From Paenibacillus timonensis (GTDB lineage: Bacteria > Bacillota > Bacilli > Paenibacillales > Paenibacillaceae): a stretch of DNA of 64,000 bases. Shown piece after piece: positions 38,904 through 48,544 of this stretch. The notes beneath the pieces were generated by a model that did no database searches, had not been told where the DNA came from, and worked only from the letters and a program-made list of their open reading frames with translations. Position numbers and translations under genes: made by a program. Where the stretch lies: positions 1 through 64,000 of the forward strand of contig NZ_JAKSXN010000017.1 of assembly GCF_022427145.1 (NCBI RefSeq). The letters are read 5' to 3'. Positions within the stretch are counted from its first letter, which is position 1; every line of letters begins with the position of its first letter.

Positions 38904-39797
38904 GTGGAGATGTTGCAGTTGAAATACTTTCAGACGGTTGCTCGCATGGAGCATATGACGAAAGCAGCGCACGTCTTGCATATTTCGCAACCGGCACTTA
39001 GCAAGATGATCGCGGCGCTGGAAGCCGAGCTAGGGACCGAACTGTTTCAGCGGGAGCGCAAGACGATTCGCCTGAACGAGCACGGCAGGATATTTCTTCA
39101 GCATGTGAATCTCGCACTGCAAGCGCTCGAGGATGGAAAGCAGCAACTTCGGGATGCCAACGGATTCGCTTCTTCCGTCGTTACACTCGATGTTCGGGTG
39201 TCCTCGCACTTGCTTCCAGGCCTATTGGCTGATTTTCGCACGGAATGGCCGAACGCTCAATTCAACTTACTGCAGCATGTCTCCCCGATGGACGATAGGA
39301 CGAACTATGATCTATGCCTCTCCGACGGAGCCGAGCCGCCTCCTGGAGCGATGACAGTCTCCTTGCTTGAGGAGGATATCCTTGTTTCCGTTCCGGCCGA
39401 CCATCCTCTCGCACACCGGGAACAGGTCAGCTTGAGAGCGCTTCGGGAGGAAGACTTTATCATGCTGCCAACCGGCAAGTCGTTGCGCGAGACGACGGAT
39501 GCCTTCTGCCGGCTGGCCGGGTTTACTCCCCGGATTCGGTTTGAGAGCGACGATCCGGCCACCGTACGGGGATTAATTCGTGCGGGCCAGGGCGTTGCAT
39601 TCCTGCCCGCCGTAACTTGGGGCGGCTCAACCGGAACGGGCGTCAGGCTGCTGAGACTCGAAGAAAGCTGGTGCAAGCGCTCGATTTCTTTGTCCTGGCC
39701 GAAGGATAGGTACATGAAGCAAATTTCGGAACAGTTCCGTGACTTTACGATCCATTACTTCGCCAAGTTGGCCGAATCGGAGATAAATTACGAGTGA
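38904..39797 (+). CDS. LysR family transcriptional regulator
   Basis: The 297-residue protein has a LysR helix-turn-helix (KYFQTVARMEHMTKAAHVLHISQPALSKMI split by family spacing, about residues 6-35) and a substrate-binding domain from about residue 90. Divergent placement next to the esterase and permease suggests it controls them. The start may be the GTG at 38904 (AGGAGG upstream) or the ATG at 38910. Confidence 0.93.
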   Translation: MEMLQLKYFQTVARMEHMTKAAHVLHISQPALSKMIAALEAELGTELFQRERKTIRLNEHGRIFLQHVNLALQALEDGKQQLRDANGFASSVVTLDVRVSSHLLPGLLADFRTEWPNAQFNLLQHVSPMDDRTNYDLCLSDGAEPPPGAMTVSLLEEDILVSVPADHPLAHREQVSLRALREEDFIMLPTGKSLRETTDAFCRLAGFTPRIRFESDDPATVRGLIRAGQGVAFLPAVTWGGSTGTGVRLLRLEESWCKRSISLSWPKDRYMKQISEQFRDFTIHYFAKLAESEINYE

Positions 39798-39893
39798 GGG
39801 ATGGAGGAACTGACGGACGGCCGCAAAAATTGTTCGCTGCGAACGAAGCGGGGGCGGGAAAGGAATACATCCGGTCGCATCTTAGGGAGAAGC

Positions 39894-39940
39894 AAGAAAG
39901 AACCTTCTATTCCATCAGGAACAGAAGGTTCTTACATTTA
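39894..39940. terminator. Terminator of hcp and lysR
   Basis: AAGAACCTTCT pairs with AGAAGGTTCTT across a 14-base loop, with T-rich flanks on both sides. Confidence 0.85.
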
Positions 39941-39955
39941 TATCAAGCGCAACGC

Positions 39956-41647
39956 CTAGGCCCCGAGAAACAGGGTCATATCTTCCTCCACGTTCGTGAT
40001 GCCCCCGATGCCGAAATTGTCGATCAGAACCTGGGCAACATGGGGCGACAGGAAGGCTGGCAAGGTAGGGCCGAGATGAATGTTCTTGACGCCGAGATAC
40101 AGCAAGGCCAGCAGAACGATGACGGCCTTTTGCTCATACCAGGCGATATTGTACGAAATCGGTAACTCGTTAATATCCTCAAGACCCAACAGTTCCTTTA
40201 ACTTGAGCGCAATGACGGCCAGCGAATAGGAATCGTTGCATTGACCCGCATCCAGGACGCGTGGAATGCCGCCGATGTCGCCGAGGTCCAGCTTGTTATA
40301 TTTGTATTTGGCGCAGCCGGCGGTCAAGATCACGGTATCGTGGGGTAATTCCATGGCAAACGACGTGTAGTAGTCACGCGATTTCATTCGCCCGTCGCAA
40401 CCGGCCATCACGAAAAACCGCTTAATCGCCCCGGTCTCCACGGCCTGGACGATCTGATCGGCCAGAGTGGTGACAGTATGATGGGCAAAACCGCCTACGA
40501 TCTGCCCGCTCTCGAGCTCCGTCGGCGATGGGCAGCTTTGGGCGTGCGCGATGAGTTCCGAGAAGTCCTTGGGTTGACCGTTTATACCGTCCGGAATATG
40601 CCGCACCCCGGGATAGCCGGTATTTCCCGTCGTATAGATTCGATCCTTATAACTTGCCGTTGGCGGAACGATACAGTTGGTCGTCATCAGAATCGGGCCG
40701 TTGAAGGAGGCGAATTCCTTCGTTTGTTGCCACCAGGCGTTGCCGTAATTGCCAACGAAGTGGCTGTATTTCTTGAAGGCCGGATAGTAATGGGCCGGAA
40801 GCATCTCGCTGTGGGTATATACGTCCACGCCGGTTCCTTCGGTCTGAACCAGCAGCTCTTCCAGGTCTTTCAAATCGTGACCGCTGATTAAAATGCCGGG
40901 GCGATTCCGTACGCCGATATTGACCTGGGTTACCTCCGGATGGCCGTAGGTGCTGGTGTTAGCCTGATCCAATAAGGACATGGCCTCCACGCCATACTTG
41001 CCTGCCTCTAGAATCAAGGCGACGAGGTCGTCTGCGGTCAAGGCATCATCGAGAGTGGCGGCCAGCGCCCGGCGTAAAAAATGATCAATATCCGCCTGAA
41101 CATAGTCTAACTGGTAAGCATGGTAAGTATAAGCCGCCATCCCCTTGAGCCCATAGGTCAACAGCTCGCGCAAGGAGCGAATGTCTTCGTTTGCGGTGGA
41201 GAGGACGCCCACCTGCTTCGCTTTATCCGCGAACTGGATTTCCTCATCCGCATCCCAGCGCGCGGCATCGGGCAGGGCCGCCGTCGACTTGCTTGGATGC
41301 CTCTCGTTCCAGCAGCTTCGCACGGCATCGCGCAAAGCAAGAGCTGCGCGAATTTGGCTGACGAAGAAGTCGCGATCAAAATTGGCATTCGTAATCGTCG
41401 CAAACAAGGCGTTCATCGTAAAAACGGATAGCTGCCGATCGATGGGTTCCGGCAGACCGCTCTCCAGCGCAAGGAATGCCGCGCCTTTGAGTACATAGAT
41501 GAGCAAATCCTGCAGATTGGCTACCTCCTCAGACTTTCCGCAAACGCCTGCGATCGTGCAGCCCGTTCCACCGGCCGCCTCTTGGCATTGGTAACAGAAC
41601 ATAGACGGCTCTTGACGCATTTCGGTCGTGGCATGACTTGGGTTCAT
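39956..41647 (-). CDS. hcp: Hydroxylamine reductase / hybrid cluster protein Hcp
   Basis: The 563-residue protein has the N-terminal cluster cysteines Cys18, Cys21, Cys30 and Cys36, and the hybrid-cluster region with [38 protein letters not shown] and AGCAKYKYN. Hcp reduces hydroxylamine and in E. coli is an NO reductase, so it would handle nitrogen stress from Nar activity. I chose the ATG at 41647 with AAGGAGG seven bases upstream. Two Fnr/CRP-type boxes lie upstream. No hcr reductase gene is adjacent. Confidence 0.95.
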   Translation of the reverse strand: MNPSHATTEMRQEPSMFCYQCQEAAGGTGCTIAGVCGKSEEVANLQDLLIYVLKGAAFLALESGLPEPIDRQLSVFTMNALFATITNANFDRDFFVSQIRAALALRDAVRSCWNERHPSKSTAALPDAARWDADEEIQFADKAKQVGVLSTANEDIRSLRELLTYGLKGMAAYTYHAYQLDYVQADIDHFLRRALAATLDDALTADDLVALILEAGKYGVEAMSLLDQANTSTYGHPEVTQVNIGVRNRPGILISGHDLKDLEELLVQTEGTGVDVYTHSEMLPAHYYPAFKKYSHFVGNYGNAWWQQTKEFASFNGPILMTTNCIVPPTASYKDRIYTTGNTGYPGVRHIPDGINGQPKDFSELIAHAQSCPSPTELESGQIVGGFAHHTVTTLADQIVQAVETGAIKRFFVMAGCDGRMKSRDYYTSFAMELPHDTVILTAGCAKYKYNKLDLGDIGGIPRVLDAGQCNDSYSLAVIALKLKELLGLEDINELPISYNIAWYEQKAVIVLLALLYLGVKNIHLGPTLPAFLSPHVAQVLIDNFGIGGITNVEEDMTLFLGA

Positions 41648-41691
41648 GGAGAAACCTCCTTGGAATAGGGATAGTAAGGGAGATGCGAGTA

Positions 41692-41707
41692 TGTGTATAA
41701 TTTCACA
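41692..41707. promoter_or_regulatory. Second Fnr/CRP-like box in the hcp leader
   Basis: TGTGT-N6-TCACA at 41692-41707 has one mismatch to TGTGA-N6-TCACA. It is downstream of the likely start point, so it might repress or be incidental. Confidence 0.4.
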
Positions 41708-41747
41708 ATTCGGAATTTGAGAGCGCTGCACCTCCGATTCTGCCAGA

Positions 41748-41790
41748 AGCATATCGCCGGATCGTTTACGGCTGAGTGATCGGGATCACA
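41748..41790 (-). promoter_or_regulatory. Fnr-type box and -10 for hcp
   Basis: On the minus strand TGTGA-TCCCGA-TCACT (41790-41775) matches the Bacillus Fnr/CRP consensus with one mismatch. A -10 (TATGCT) at 41753-41748 puts the start near 41741, so the box is centred at about -41.5, the class II activator position. Confidence 0.6.
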
Positions 41791-41880
41791 ATTATTTCCA
41801 CAAAATAGAAAACATACCACAAAATCTCGCAATCTAGAGAAAAGTTGATATAATACAGTTAATGATACCGGAGGTGGAAT

Positions 41881-42135
41881 ATGGAAACCTTTAAGAAGAT
41901 AATGAAACCCGTGCTTTGGGGCCTTTTGACCATGGCCATCCTAGGAATGGTTATCGGCTTTGCCACCGATCATTTTACGTTTGCCTACCGAATTATGCTG
42001 GTTTTGACCTTGGTTCTGATAGGATGTGGAAGTTATTATTATATGAAGAATCTAGAACGCCAGTATTTAGATGAGAATCGGAGATATAACCGTCAATACG
42101 ACTACATCTCTCGGGATGATGACTTTCTCAGGTAA
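41881..42135 (+). CDS. Small two-pass membrane protein
   Basis: The 84-residue protein has two hydrophobic segments (about 10-27 and 36-54) and a Tyr/Arg/Asp-rich cytoplasmic tail (ENRRYNRQYDYISRDD). TATAAT at 41849-41854 and a GGAGG site precede it. No known family. Confidence 0.82.
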   Translation: METFKKIMKPVLWGLLTMAILGMVIGFATDHFTFAYRIMLVLTLVLIGCGSYYYMKNLERQYLDENRRYNRQYDYISRDDDFLR

Positions 42136-42174
42136 TAGGTTGCGGATGATCCTCGGTCCCGAGGTCGATGCTTG

Positions 42175-42203
42175 GAAGCGGGATAAATCTCGCTTCTTTT
42201 TCG
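42175..42203 (+). terminator. Terminator of the small membrane protein gene
   Basis: GAAGCGGGAT pairs with ATCTCGCTTC across a short loop and is followed by TTTTTC. Confidence 0.8.
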
Positions 42204-42331
42204 TTTGCGCACGCTTTGCATCGAACCTCTAACCCTACGAGTGATGTACTTACTGGACTAATCGGTTGCGGAAATTATACAATACGATATGTTAACCACT
42301 AGATGCGTGGAATTTCAAATGAGGTGAAACG

Positions 42332-43414
42332 ATGCAACGAACACAGAAATGGCGCAAACGGGCCGTAATCATAGGCTTGACGGCAATGATGACGGCAATC
42401 CTGTCCGGCTGCGGAGGGAATGCAGGGAATAATGAGAATCCGGCGGCTGCGGAGCCAGCCGCAAAACAATATTATATTTTTGATACGGTGGTTAACATCA
42501 AATTGTACGATGACCCCAAAGCCGAGGAGCATCTGAACCATATCGACAACATGCTGAAAACCTTGGATGAAGAGCTTAGCCGTACGTTGGAGACGAGCCA
42601 ACTCTACAAAGTGAATCAAGAAGCCGGTAAACAGGCGGTTGAAGTTTCGGAGGATACGATGAAGGTGCTGGAACGTTCGCTTGACTACGCCGAAGAAACG
42701 GACGGGCTGTTCGATCCAACCGTCGGCGGGCTGGTCGATCTATGGGATATCGGACATGAGGGGGCCCATGTTCCAGCGCCGGAGGATTTGCAGCGGGAGC
42801 TGAACCTGGTTGGCTATAAGGATGTCGTAGTGGACGATGCCAAGCGCACCGTCTTTCTGAAACGGCCGGGGATGGTGCTGGATCTGGGCGGCATCGGCAA
42901 GGGTTACGCGGCGGACGAGGTTGCTGCCTATTTACGGGCGGAAGGCGTCAAGAGCGCGCTGGTTGACCTTGGCGGCAGCAGCATTATCGTCATCGGGAAC
43001 AAACCTAACGGCGACAGCTGGAACGTCGGCCTCCAGGATCCCGATAGCTCGCGGGGCACGACGATGGGGACGATTCGATTAAGCGACCAGGTGATTGATA
43101 CCTCCGGAATCTATGAACGTTACTTCATCGAGGATGGCGTGATGTATCACCACATCCTTGATCCGAGAACCGGCGTGCCGTCGCAAAACAATCTGAAGAG
43201 CGTCACGATCCTGGCGGACAACGCAACGGACGCTGACGCGCTGTCGACGTTCGTTTATGTGATGGGCCTTACAGAAGGGTTGAAGTACATCGAGGATTTG
43301 AACGATGGGACGGAAGGAATGTTCATCACGAAGGACAATAAGATTTACGTCACGTCGGGACTCAAGGATACGTTTAAGGTGACGGACGAGCAGTACACGC
43401 TGGTCGAAGAATAG
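42332..43414 (+). CDS. apbE: FAD:protein FMN transferase ApbE, lipoprotein
   Basis: The 360-residue protein has a lipobox with Cys27 (AILSGC) and an ApbE domain (YYIFDTVVNIKLYDD, LSRTLETSQLYKVN, LDLGGIGKGYAAD, HHILDPRTGVP, TDADALSTFVYVMG). It attaches FMN to Thr or Ser of flavoproteins outside the membrane. No obvious target gene is next to it. Confidence 0.95.
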   Translation: MQRTQKWRKRAVIIGLTAMMTAILSGCGGNAGNNENPAAAEPAAKQYYIFDTVVNIKLYDDPKAEEHLNHIDNMLKTLDEELSRTLETSQLYKVNQEAGKQAVEVSEDTMKVLERSLDYAEETDGLFDPTVGGLVDLWDIGHEGAHVPAPEDLQRELNLVGYKDVVVDDAKRTVFLKRPGMVLDLGGIGKGYAADEVAAYLRAEGVKSALVDLGGSSIIVIGNKPNGDSWNVGLQDPDSSRGTTMGTIRLSDQVIDTSGIYERYFIEDGVMYHHILDPRTGVPSQNNLKSVTILADNATDADALSTFVYVMGLTEGLKYIEDLNDGTEGMFITKDNKIYVTSGLKDTFKVTDEQYTLVEE

Positions 43415-43423
43415 CAGGCAAGG

Positions 43424-43453
43424 GACGTTCAAGCGATTGAGCGTCTTTCTTTA
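43424..43453 (+). terminator. Terminator after apbE
   Basis: GACGTTCAA pairs with TTGAGCGTC (one G-U pair) and is followed by TTTCTTT. Confidence 0.75.
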
Positions 43454-43486
43454 TCCTAAAACGATTTGATAAAGGAGTTGGTCTCT

Positions 43487-44035
43487 ATGAAACTGATGTT
43501 GATTTCGGATATCCACGGGTCAAGCGCTTGGCTGGACCGGGCGATGGCCAAAGCTGCAGAAGAGCAACCCGATCAGATGATCATGCTGGGGGATTTCTTG
43601 TACCACGGCCCAAGGAATCCTCTGCCTGACGGATATGATCCGAAACGGGTAGCGGCAACGCTCAACGGGCATAAGCAGCGCATCATCGCCGTTCGCGGGA
43701 ACTGCGATGCCGAAGTGGATCAAATGCTGCTCGAATTTCCGATGATGGCGGATTACGCCATGCTCTACTTCGAAGGACGCCGGATCTACGTCACGCATGG
43801 ACACGGATACAGCATCGAGCAGCTTCCGCCGCTGGCGCCCGGCGACGTGTTTATCCAGGGACATACGCATGTGCCTGTAGCCGACCGCAAGGGCGGCATC
43901 TATGTGCTGAACCCGGGATCCATCGCGTTACCGAAAGAGGATTACCCGAATTCCTATGGCGTGTTGGAGGCGGGGGCGTTTATCGTTAAGGATTTTGCCG
44001 GAGAAACCGTGAAACGGATCGAGTTTACTCCATGA
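43487..44035 (+). CDS. yfcE: Phosphodiesterase YfcE
   Basis: The 182-residue metallophosphoesterase has MLISDIHGS, LGDFLYHGPRN, VRGNCDAEVD, VTHGH and QGHTHVP metal-binding motifs of the MJ0936/YfcE group. The ATG at 43487 follows AAAGGAG. The stop overlaps the next gene by four bases. Confidence 0.93.
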   Translation: MKLMLISDIHGSSAWLDRAMAKAAEEQPDQMIMLGDFLYHGPRNPLPDGYDPKRVAATLNGHKQRIIAVRGNCDAEVDQMLLEFPMMADYAMLYFEGRRIYVTHGHGYSIEQLPPLAPGDVFIQGHTHVPVADRKGGIYVLNPGSIALPKEDYPNSYGVLEAGAFIVKDFAGETVKRIEFTP

Positions 44036-45120
44036 CTAACGAACGGATCGAACATCAGCTGCGGCTCCTCCCCGCTTCGCCGGGGGTTTATTTGATGAAG
44101 GACGCGGCCGGAGGCATTATTTACGTCGGCAAGTCCAAAAACCTGCAGCAAAGGGTTCGCTCCTATTTTCATGCTTCCCGTAACCGCTCCAAGAAAGTTG
44201 AAAGACTTGCGCATAACGTCAAGGACTTGGAGATCCGCCTGACGGATACCGAATTCGAAGCACTGATGCTGGAGTGCCGACTGATACGCGAACTGAACCC
44301 GATGTATAACAAAAAAATGAAAAGCCCGCACGGTTATGCGTATATCGCGATCCGGGATAACGAAGGGATTTGGGACTTGGAAGTCGTGGATAACCCTGAG
44401 GCCCCGGGGATCCGACAAGTTTACGGACCCTATACGGCGAGCCGGCATACCGTGGAGGATGCGGTCCGAAGCATTCGCGAAGTTTTGCGTATCGCCTGCA
44501 ATCGTAACCGTTCTGCTTTTACCGGCGTCCCTTGCTTGAACCATTCGCTGGGGTTATGTCTCGGTGCATGCTTGGGCGGGGATGCGGTCCAAAGCAACAA
44601 TCAAGTCCTGGCGCGATTCGACGCGCTTCTTGACGGTCGGGATCCCGGCCTTAGGGAAGAGCTGGAGCTGCGGATGCGGGAGGCTTCCGGGCAATATGAC
44701 TTCGAAGCCGCGGCCAAGCTTAGGGATGCCTTGAACGCGATCGATTTGTTTGCCAAGCAGGAGGAGATCGCCGGGTTCGCCGAGCAGAACCGGAACGTCA
44801 TAGTGTTGGAACGTTTGGGCGAACGGGAGGCCAAGTTCTTTTTGCTGCGGCGGAATCGGATTCTGTATAGCCGGAAAGTGGACCTCTCGGAAAGCGCAAA
44901 TGCAACCCTGTTCATGGAAATGATCGGGGAGGCGTTGAACTCCTTTGATATGGCGGGGCTTCCTTTAGCCGGCAAGCCCTCCCGTGACGAAATCGATGAA
45001 GCCCGGATCATCTACCGTTATTTGCAAAGCAGTGACTGCCGCCATGTGTCGATTCCGCAAGCGTGGATTAAGTCCGCAGACGTCGCACGTATCGCTCGGG
45101 CTCTGGAAGAGATGATTTGA
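44032..45120 (+). CDS. Short UvrC-like GIY-YIG protein
   Basis: The 362-residue protein has a complete GIY-YIG domain (GVYLMKDAAGGIIYVGKSK, FEALMLECRLIRELNPMYN, residues about 16-95) and a UVR motif (YDFEAAAKLRDALNAI, about 222-238). It lacks the RNase H-like and HhH domains that make up the second half of UvrC (about 600 residues), so it recalls Cho-type single-nick enzymes. It is coupled to yfcE. Confidence 0.88.
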   Translation: MTNERIEHQLRLLPASPGVYLMKDAAGGIIYVGKSKNLQQRVRSYFHASRNRSKKVERLAHNVKDLEIRLTDTEFEALMLECRLIRELNPMYNKKMKSPHGYAYIAIRDNEGIWDLEVVDNPEAPGIRQVYGPYTASRHTVEDAVRSIREVLRIACNRNRSAFTGVPCLNHSLGLCLGACLGGDAVQSNNQVLARFDALLDGRDPGLREELELRMREASGQYDFEAAAKLRDALNAIDLFAKQEEIAGFAEQNRNVIVLERLGEREAKFFLLRRNRILYSRKVDLSESANATLFMEMIGEALNSFDMAGLPLAGKPSRDEIDEARIIYRYLQSSDCRHVSIPQAWIKSADVARIARALEEMI

Positions 45121-45144
45121 AGAATCTATGAAACTATCTTATTA

Positions 45145-45173
45145 TTGACAGCGCTTACATAAATCGTTTATGT
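45145..45173 (+). promoter_or_regulatory. Promoter with cre site for the GH5 gene
   Basis: TTGACA at 45145-45150 and TTATGT at 45168-45173 are 17 bases apart. TGACAGCGCTTACA at 45146-45159 matches the CcpA consensus TGWNANCGNTNWCA at every fixed position and overlaps the -35, so carbon catabolite repression is expected. Confidence 0.7.
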
Positions 45174-45219
45174 TTGAGGTGGAAATATAAACCAATATTG
45201 GCACAGAGGAGGATTTGTG

Positions 45220-46917
45220 ATGGTAAGGAAAAGCTCCAACACCGTCAACGACATCATGAGAATGCTCCGTACGTTGCTATTTTGTGTTGTTCTTTCTGCT
45301 TCGACATTAAGCGGTTCGATGTTTGCGCCGTCAGCCAAGGCGGCGGAGGGGGAAGCCGGAGTATCGGGAATCGAGCCTAGCGGGTTTCTCAAGGCGAATG
45401 GTACCGTACTTCGGGATAATTACGGAACTGGCAATATCGTCACTCTGCGGGGGACCAATCTCGGCGGCTGGCTGCTGCAGGAGGGCTGGATGTCGCCGCT
45501 CGGCGTAAAGGACGAATGGACGCTGCGCGAAACGTTGACAAGCCTGCATGGGGCAGAGACCGCGGAAAGCCTGATCAAAACGTATCAGGACGCCTGGTTG
45601 ACGACGCGGGATCTGGACAATGTCCAAAACATGGGGATGAACATGGTCCGCGTCCCAATCCTGTACCTTGAGCTGATGGACAAGTACGGCAACTGGAAGC
45701 AGGATCCGTGGAGCAAGCTGGATTGGCTCGTCCGCGAGGCGGGGAATCGAGGCATTTACGTCTTGCTGGATTTGCACGGCACGTTTGGCGCCCAGAATAC
45801 GTTCGATAACTCCGGCGAGGCCAACTCGGACCCGCAGCTATGGAAGAACAAAGAATATCAGGATCGCACCGTCCGGTTGTGGGAAGGGATTGCGGACCAC
45901 TATAAAGGGAATCCGACCGTGGCCGGTTACGATCTGTTAAACGAACCCGACCGGGTTAGCAAGGAGCAGTTGAACGCTTATTACGATCGGCTGTACAAAG
46001 CGATCCGCGCGATCGACCCCGATCATGCGATCTTTATTGAAGCGGCGTGGAGCTGGGGTCAGCTCTATGACCCGGACACGTTCGGATGGACGAACGTCGT
46101 GTACGAAATGCATTATTACGCGATGGCCGGGAGCGAGGCTTCCGACTGGAATGCGCAGAACAATCTGGTGAACGGCGCCTTGCAGGGGCTTCGAGATCAT
46201 CAAGCCCAGTGGAATGTTCCGGTGTACGTCGGGGAGTTCTGCCTGTTCGATTTCACCGATCTATGGGAGAAGTTCTTGGCCGGAATGAACGCCTCCAACA
46301 TCTCCTGGACGAACTGGACGTACAAGGTCAGCTCGAACTACGGGAACTGGGGATATTTCAACAATAACCCGAATCCGGTACCGAACATCACGGGCGACAG
46401 CCCCGCGACGATCGCCGCCAAATGGAGCAAGTTTAATACGGAGAATTTCAAGCCAAATCCCACACTGCAAAATTTGGTGAAGAAATATACGACCGGATCA
46501 ACGCCTCCCCCGGCACCTACCGGGTTGGTTTACTTGATCTCTGAAGCCAATAAGAAAATCGTCAGCGCGGAGAACGCCGGCAGCGATCCGCTGGTGGCGA
46601 ATCGCGAAACGGCCCAAGATTGGGAATTGTTCGAGGTCGTCAACAACAGCGATCAGACGATTTCGCTGAAGTCGAAAATCAATGGGAAGTACGTCACCGC
46701 GGACGTGAACATCGGCGGCAAGCTGGTTGCCCGCGGCGAGAGCATTCAACTCTGGGAGAAGTTCAGGAAGGAACAGCTGGTCGACGGGACGATCGCATTG
46801 TTCGCGCTGGCCAACAACAAGTACGTTACGGTGGATTTAGACAACGGAGCGGGACTGGTGGCGAACCGCGACAAGGTTGGGGGCGCCTGGGAGGCCTTTT
46901 GGCTGATCACCCAGTGA
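45220..46917 (+). CDS. Secreted GH5 glycoside hydrolase with fascin-like C-terminus
   Basis: The 565-residue protein has a signal peptide (cleavage near AKA-AE), a glycoside hydrolase family 5 domain (about 55-430) and a fascin-like beta-trefoil (about 445-565, with NKKIVSAENAG, NGKYVTADV and NNKYVTVDL repeats). The opening RGTNLGGWLLQEGWMSP resembles exo-beta-1,3-glucanases. The acid/base is Glu242 (LLNEPD) and the nucleophile Glu339 (VGEFC). AGAGGAGG precedes the ATG at 45220. Substrate may be fungal or plant beta-glucan. Confidence 0.93.
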   Translation: MVRKSSNTVNDIMRMLRTLLFCVVLSASTLSGSMFAPSAKAAEGEAGVSGIEPSGFLKANGTVLRDNYGTGNIVTLRGTNLGGWLLQEGWMSPLGVKDEWTLRETLTSLHGAETAESLIKTYQDAWLTTRDLDNVQNMGMNMVRVPILYLELMDKYGNWKQDPWSKLDWLVREAGNRGIYVLLDLHGTFGAQNTFDNSGEANSDPQLWKNKEYQDRTVRLWEGIADHYKGNPTVAGYDLLNEPDRVSKEQLNAYYDRLYKAIRAIDPDHAIFIEAAWSWGQLYDPDTFGWTNVVYEMHYYAMAGSEASDWNAQNNLVNGALQGLRDHQAQWNVPVYVGEFCLFDFTDLWEKFLAGMNASNISWTNWTYKVSSNYGNWGYFNNNPNPVPNITGDSPATIAAKWSKFNTENFKPNPTLQNLVKKYTTGSTPPPAPTGLVYLISEANKKIVSAENAGSDPLVANRETAQDWELFEVVNNSDQTISLKSKINGKYVTADVNIGGKLVARGESIQLWEKFRKEQLVDGTIALFALANNKYVTVDLDNGAGLVANRDKVGGAWEAFWLITQ

Positions 46918-46941
46918 TCATCGTCCGAAGATCAAACAAAG

Positions 46942-46980
46942 GCAGTGGGGAAGGATGTGGCTCCCCGCTGTTTTTTTTTC
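46942..46980 (+). terminator. Terminator of the GH5 gene
   Basis: CAGTGGGGA pairs with TCCCCGCTG (one G-U pair) and is followed by nine T residues. Confidence 0.93.
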
Positions 46981-47065
46981 TCAAATTCAGGCCTGGATCC
47001 GTTAATAAAATTTACCCATTTTGGAAATAACATATCCGCATGCTTTAGACCGAGGAGGGAATGTA

Positions 47066-48538
47066 TTGCTCATCCAGGAAAGCCTGTATCCTTCGATCAA
47101 TGAAAATATCGCGTTGATCCAACGAATATTTCCCGGGGATTCCACCATCAAGTTCCGCAAATTCCAGCATCCCTCAGTGAAGTCCTTTTCGGGCTGTCTG
47201 ATTCACATTGAAGGCATGGTTAGCACCGAGACGTTAAGCAATTACATTCTCAGACCCATTTTAAGGTTCCAGATAACCGAGGAAACCCACGAAATTCCTT
47301 ATATGCAGCTGTTGATGGAGGGAATCATCGAGGTCAGCGAACTTCGTTTACTGGACGATTTGGATGGAATCTTGAACGAGCTCTTGTACGGGAACACGGT
47401 TTTGCTGCTTGAGGGGGATGCACAGGCCCTGATCGTTGGGACACAAGGGTGGCAAAGCCGGTCCGTGTCGGAACCGGGAACGGAAAAGTCTGTGCTTGGT
47501 CCGAGGGAAGGTTTCACCGAATCGCTGATCATCAATTTGTCGCTCATCCGGCGAAGGGTGAAGAGCCCGGATTTAAAATTCGAATTCCTGGATATCGGGA
47601 AAACGACGAACACGACGGTTTGCCTTTGTTATGTGGAAGGTGCCGTCTCCCGCAAGATCTTGCAGGACCTCACCCAACGTTTGGAACGTTTGGAGATTGA
47701 TGCCTTGTTAGATTCCGGGCAGCTGCAGGAAATGATTCGCGATCATACCTTGACGCCGTTCGAAACGGTGGGCAATACGGAACGTCCCGACGCCCTGGCC
47801 GGCAAAATTTTGGAGGGACGCATTGCGTTGTTGGTGGACGGAAGCCCGTTTGTGCTGACGGTTCCTTTTTTATTCGTGGAATATTTTCAGGTGAGCGAGG
47901 ACTATTACAGCAATTACCTTTTTGGTTCGTTCAACCGGATCATGCGATTTCTCGGCGAATATTTGGCCGTTCCGGCGATCTACGTCTCTTTGGTCACCTA
48001 CAACCAGGAAATGATGCCTACCCCGCTGTTGCTGAGCATATCCGCGGCAAGGCAATCCGTGCCTTTGCCAACGGTGGCGGAATGTTTTGTCATGTTAATC
48101 GTCTTTGAGATTCTGCGGGAGGCGGGAACCCGAATTCCCAATTCGATCGGCCAGGCGGTAAGCATTGTGGGCGCATTGGTATTGGGTCAAGCCGCGGTCG
48201 ATGCGAGGGTCGTGAGCGCTCCCATGGTCATCGTCGTTGGGATTACCGGTATTACGACGCTGCTTAACGTCAAGATGAAGGCAGCCTCGATCACCACCCG
48301 GTTCATTCTGCTGGTGTTGTCCTCGTTTATGGGCCTTTACGGCTATATGTTCGGAATGATCGGATTGGTCATTCATTTGATGAGCCTGCGAAGCTTCGGG
48401 GTGCCTTACATGCTTACGGTAGGTTCTTTCAAGGAGTCCGACATCAGGGATACGGTGATCCGGCTTCCTTGGTGGGGCGTAAAGGTCGGAGCTCCCCTGG
48501 CGCAGGCCAAACGGCGGATCCGGAAAGTCAGGAGGTAA
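47066..48538 (+). CDS. Spore germination protein, GerA family A subunit
   Basis: The 490-residue protein has the N-terminal soluble domain (about 1-230) with family motifs and the C-terminal membrane domain (VPFLFVEYFQVSEDYY, YLAVPAIYVSLVTYNQEMMPT, LREAGTRIPNSIGQAVSIVG). It forms the nutrient receptor with the B and C subunits in the spore inner membrane. The start is TTG at 47066, five to six bases after GAGGAGGG. Confidence 0.93.
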   Translation: MLIQESLYPSINENIALIQRIFPGDSTIKFRKFQHPSVKSFSGCLIHIEGMVSTETLSNYILRPILRFQITEETHEIPYMQLLMEGIIEVSELRLLDDLDGILNELLYGNTVLLLEGDAQALIVGTQGWQSRSVSEPGTEKSVLGPREGFTESLIINLSLIRRRVKSPDLKFEFLDIGKTTNTTVCLCYVEGAVSRKILQDLTQRLERLEIDALLDSGQLQEMIRDHTLTPFETVGNTERPDALAGKILEGRIALLVDGSPFVLTVPFLFVEYFQVSEDYYSNYLFGSFNRIMRFLGEYLAVPAIYVSLVTYNQEMMPTPLLLSISAARQSVPLPTVAECFVMLIVFEILREAGTRIPNSIGQAVSIVGALVLGQAAVDARVVSAPMVIVVGITGITTLLNVKMKAASITTRFILLVLSSFMGLYGYMFGMIGLVIHLMSLRSFGVPYMLTVGSFKESDIRDTVIRLPWWGVKVGAPLAQAKRRIRKVRR

Positions 48539-48544
48539 CGCCAG

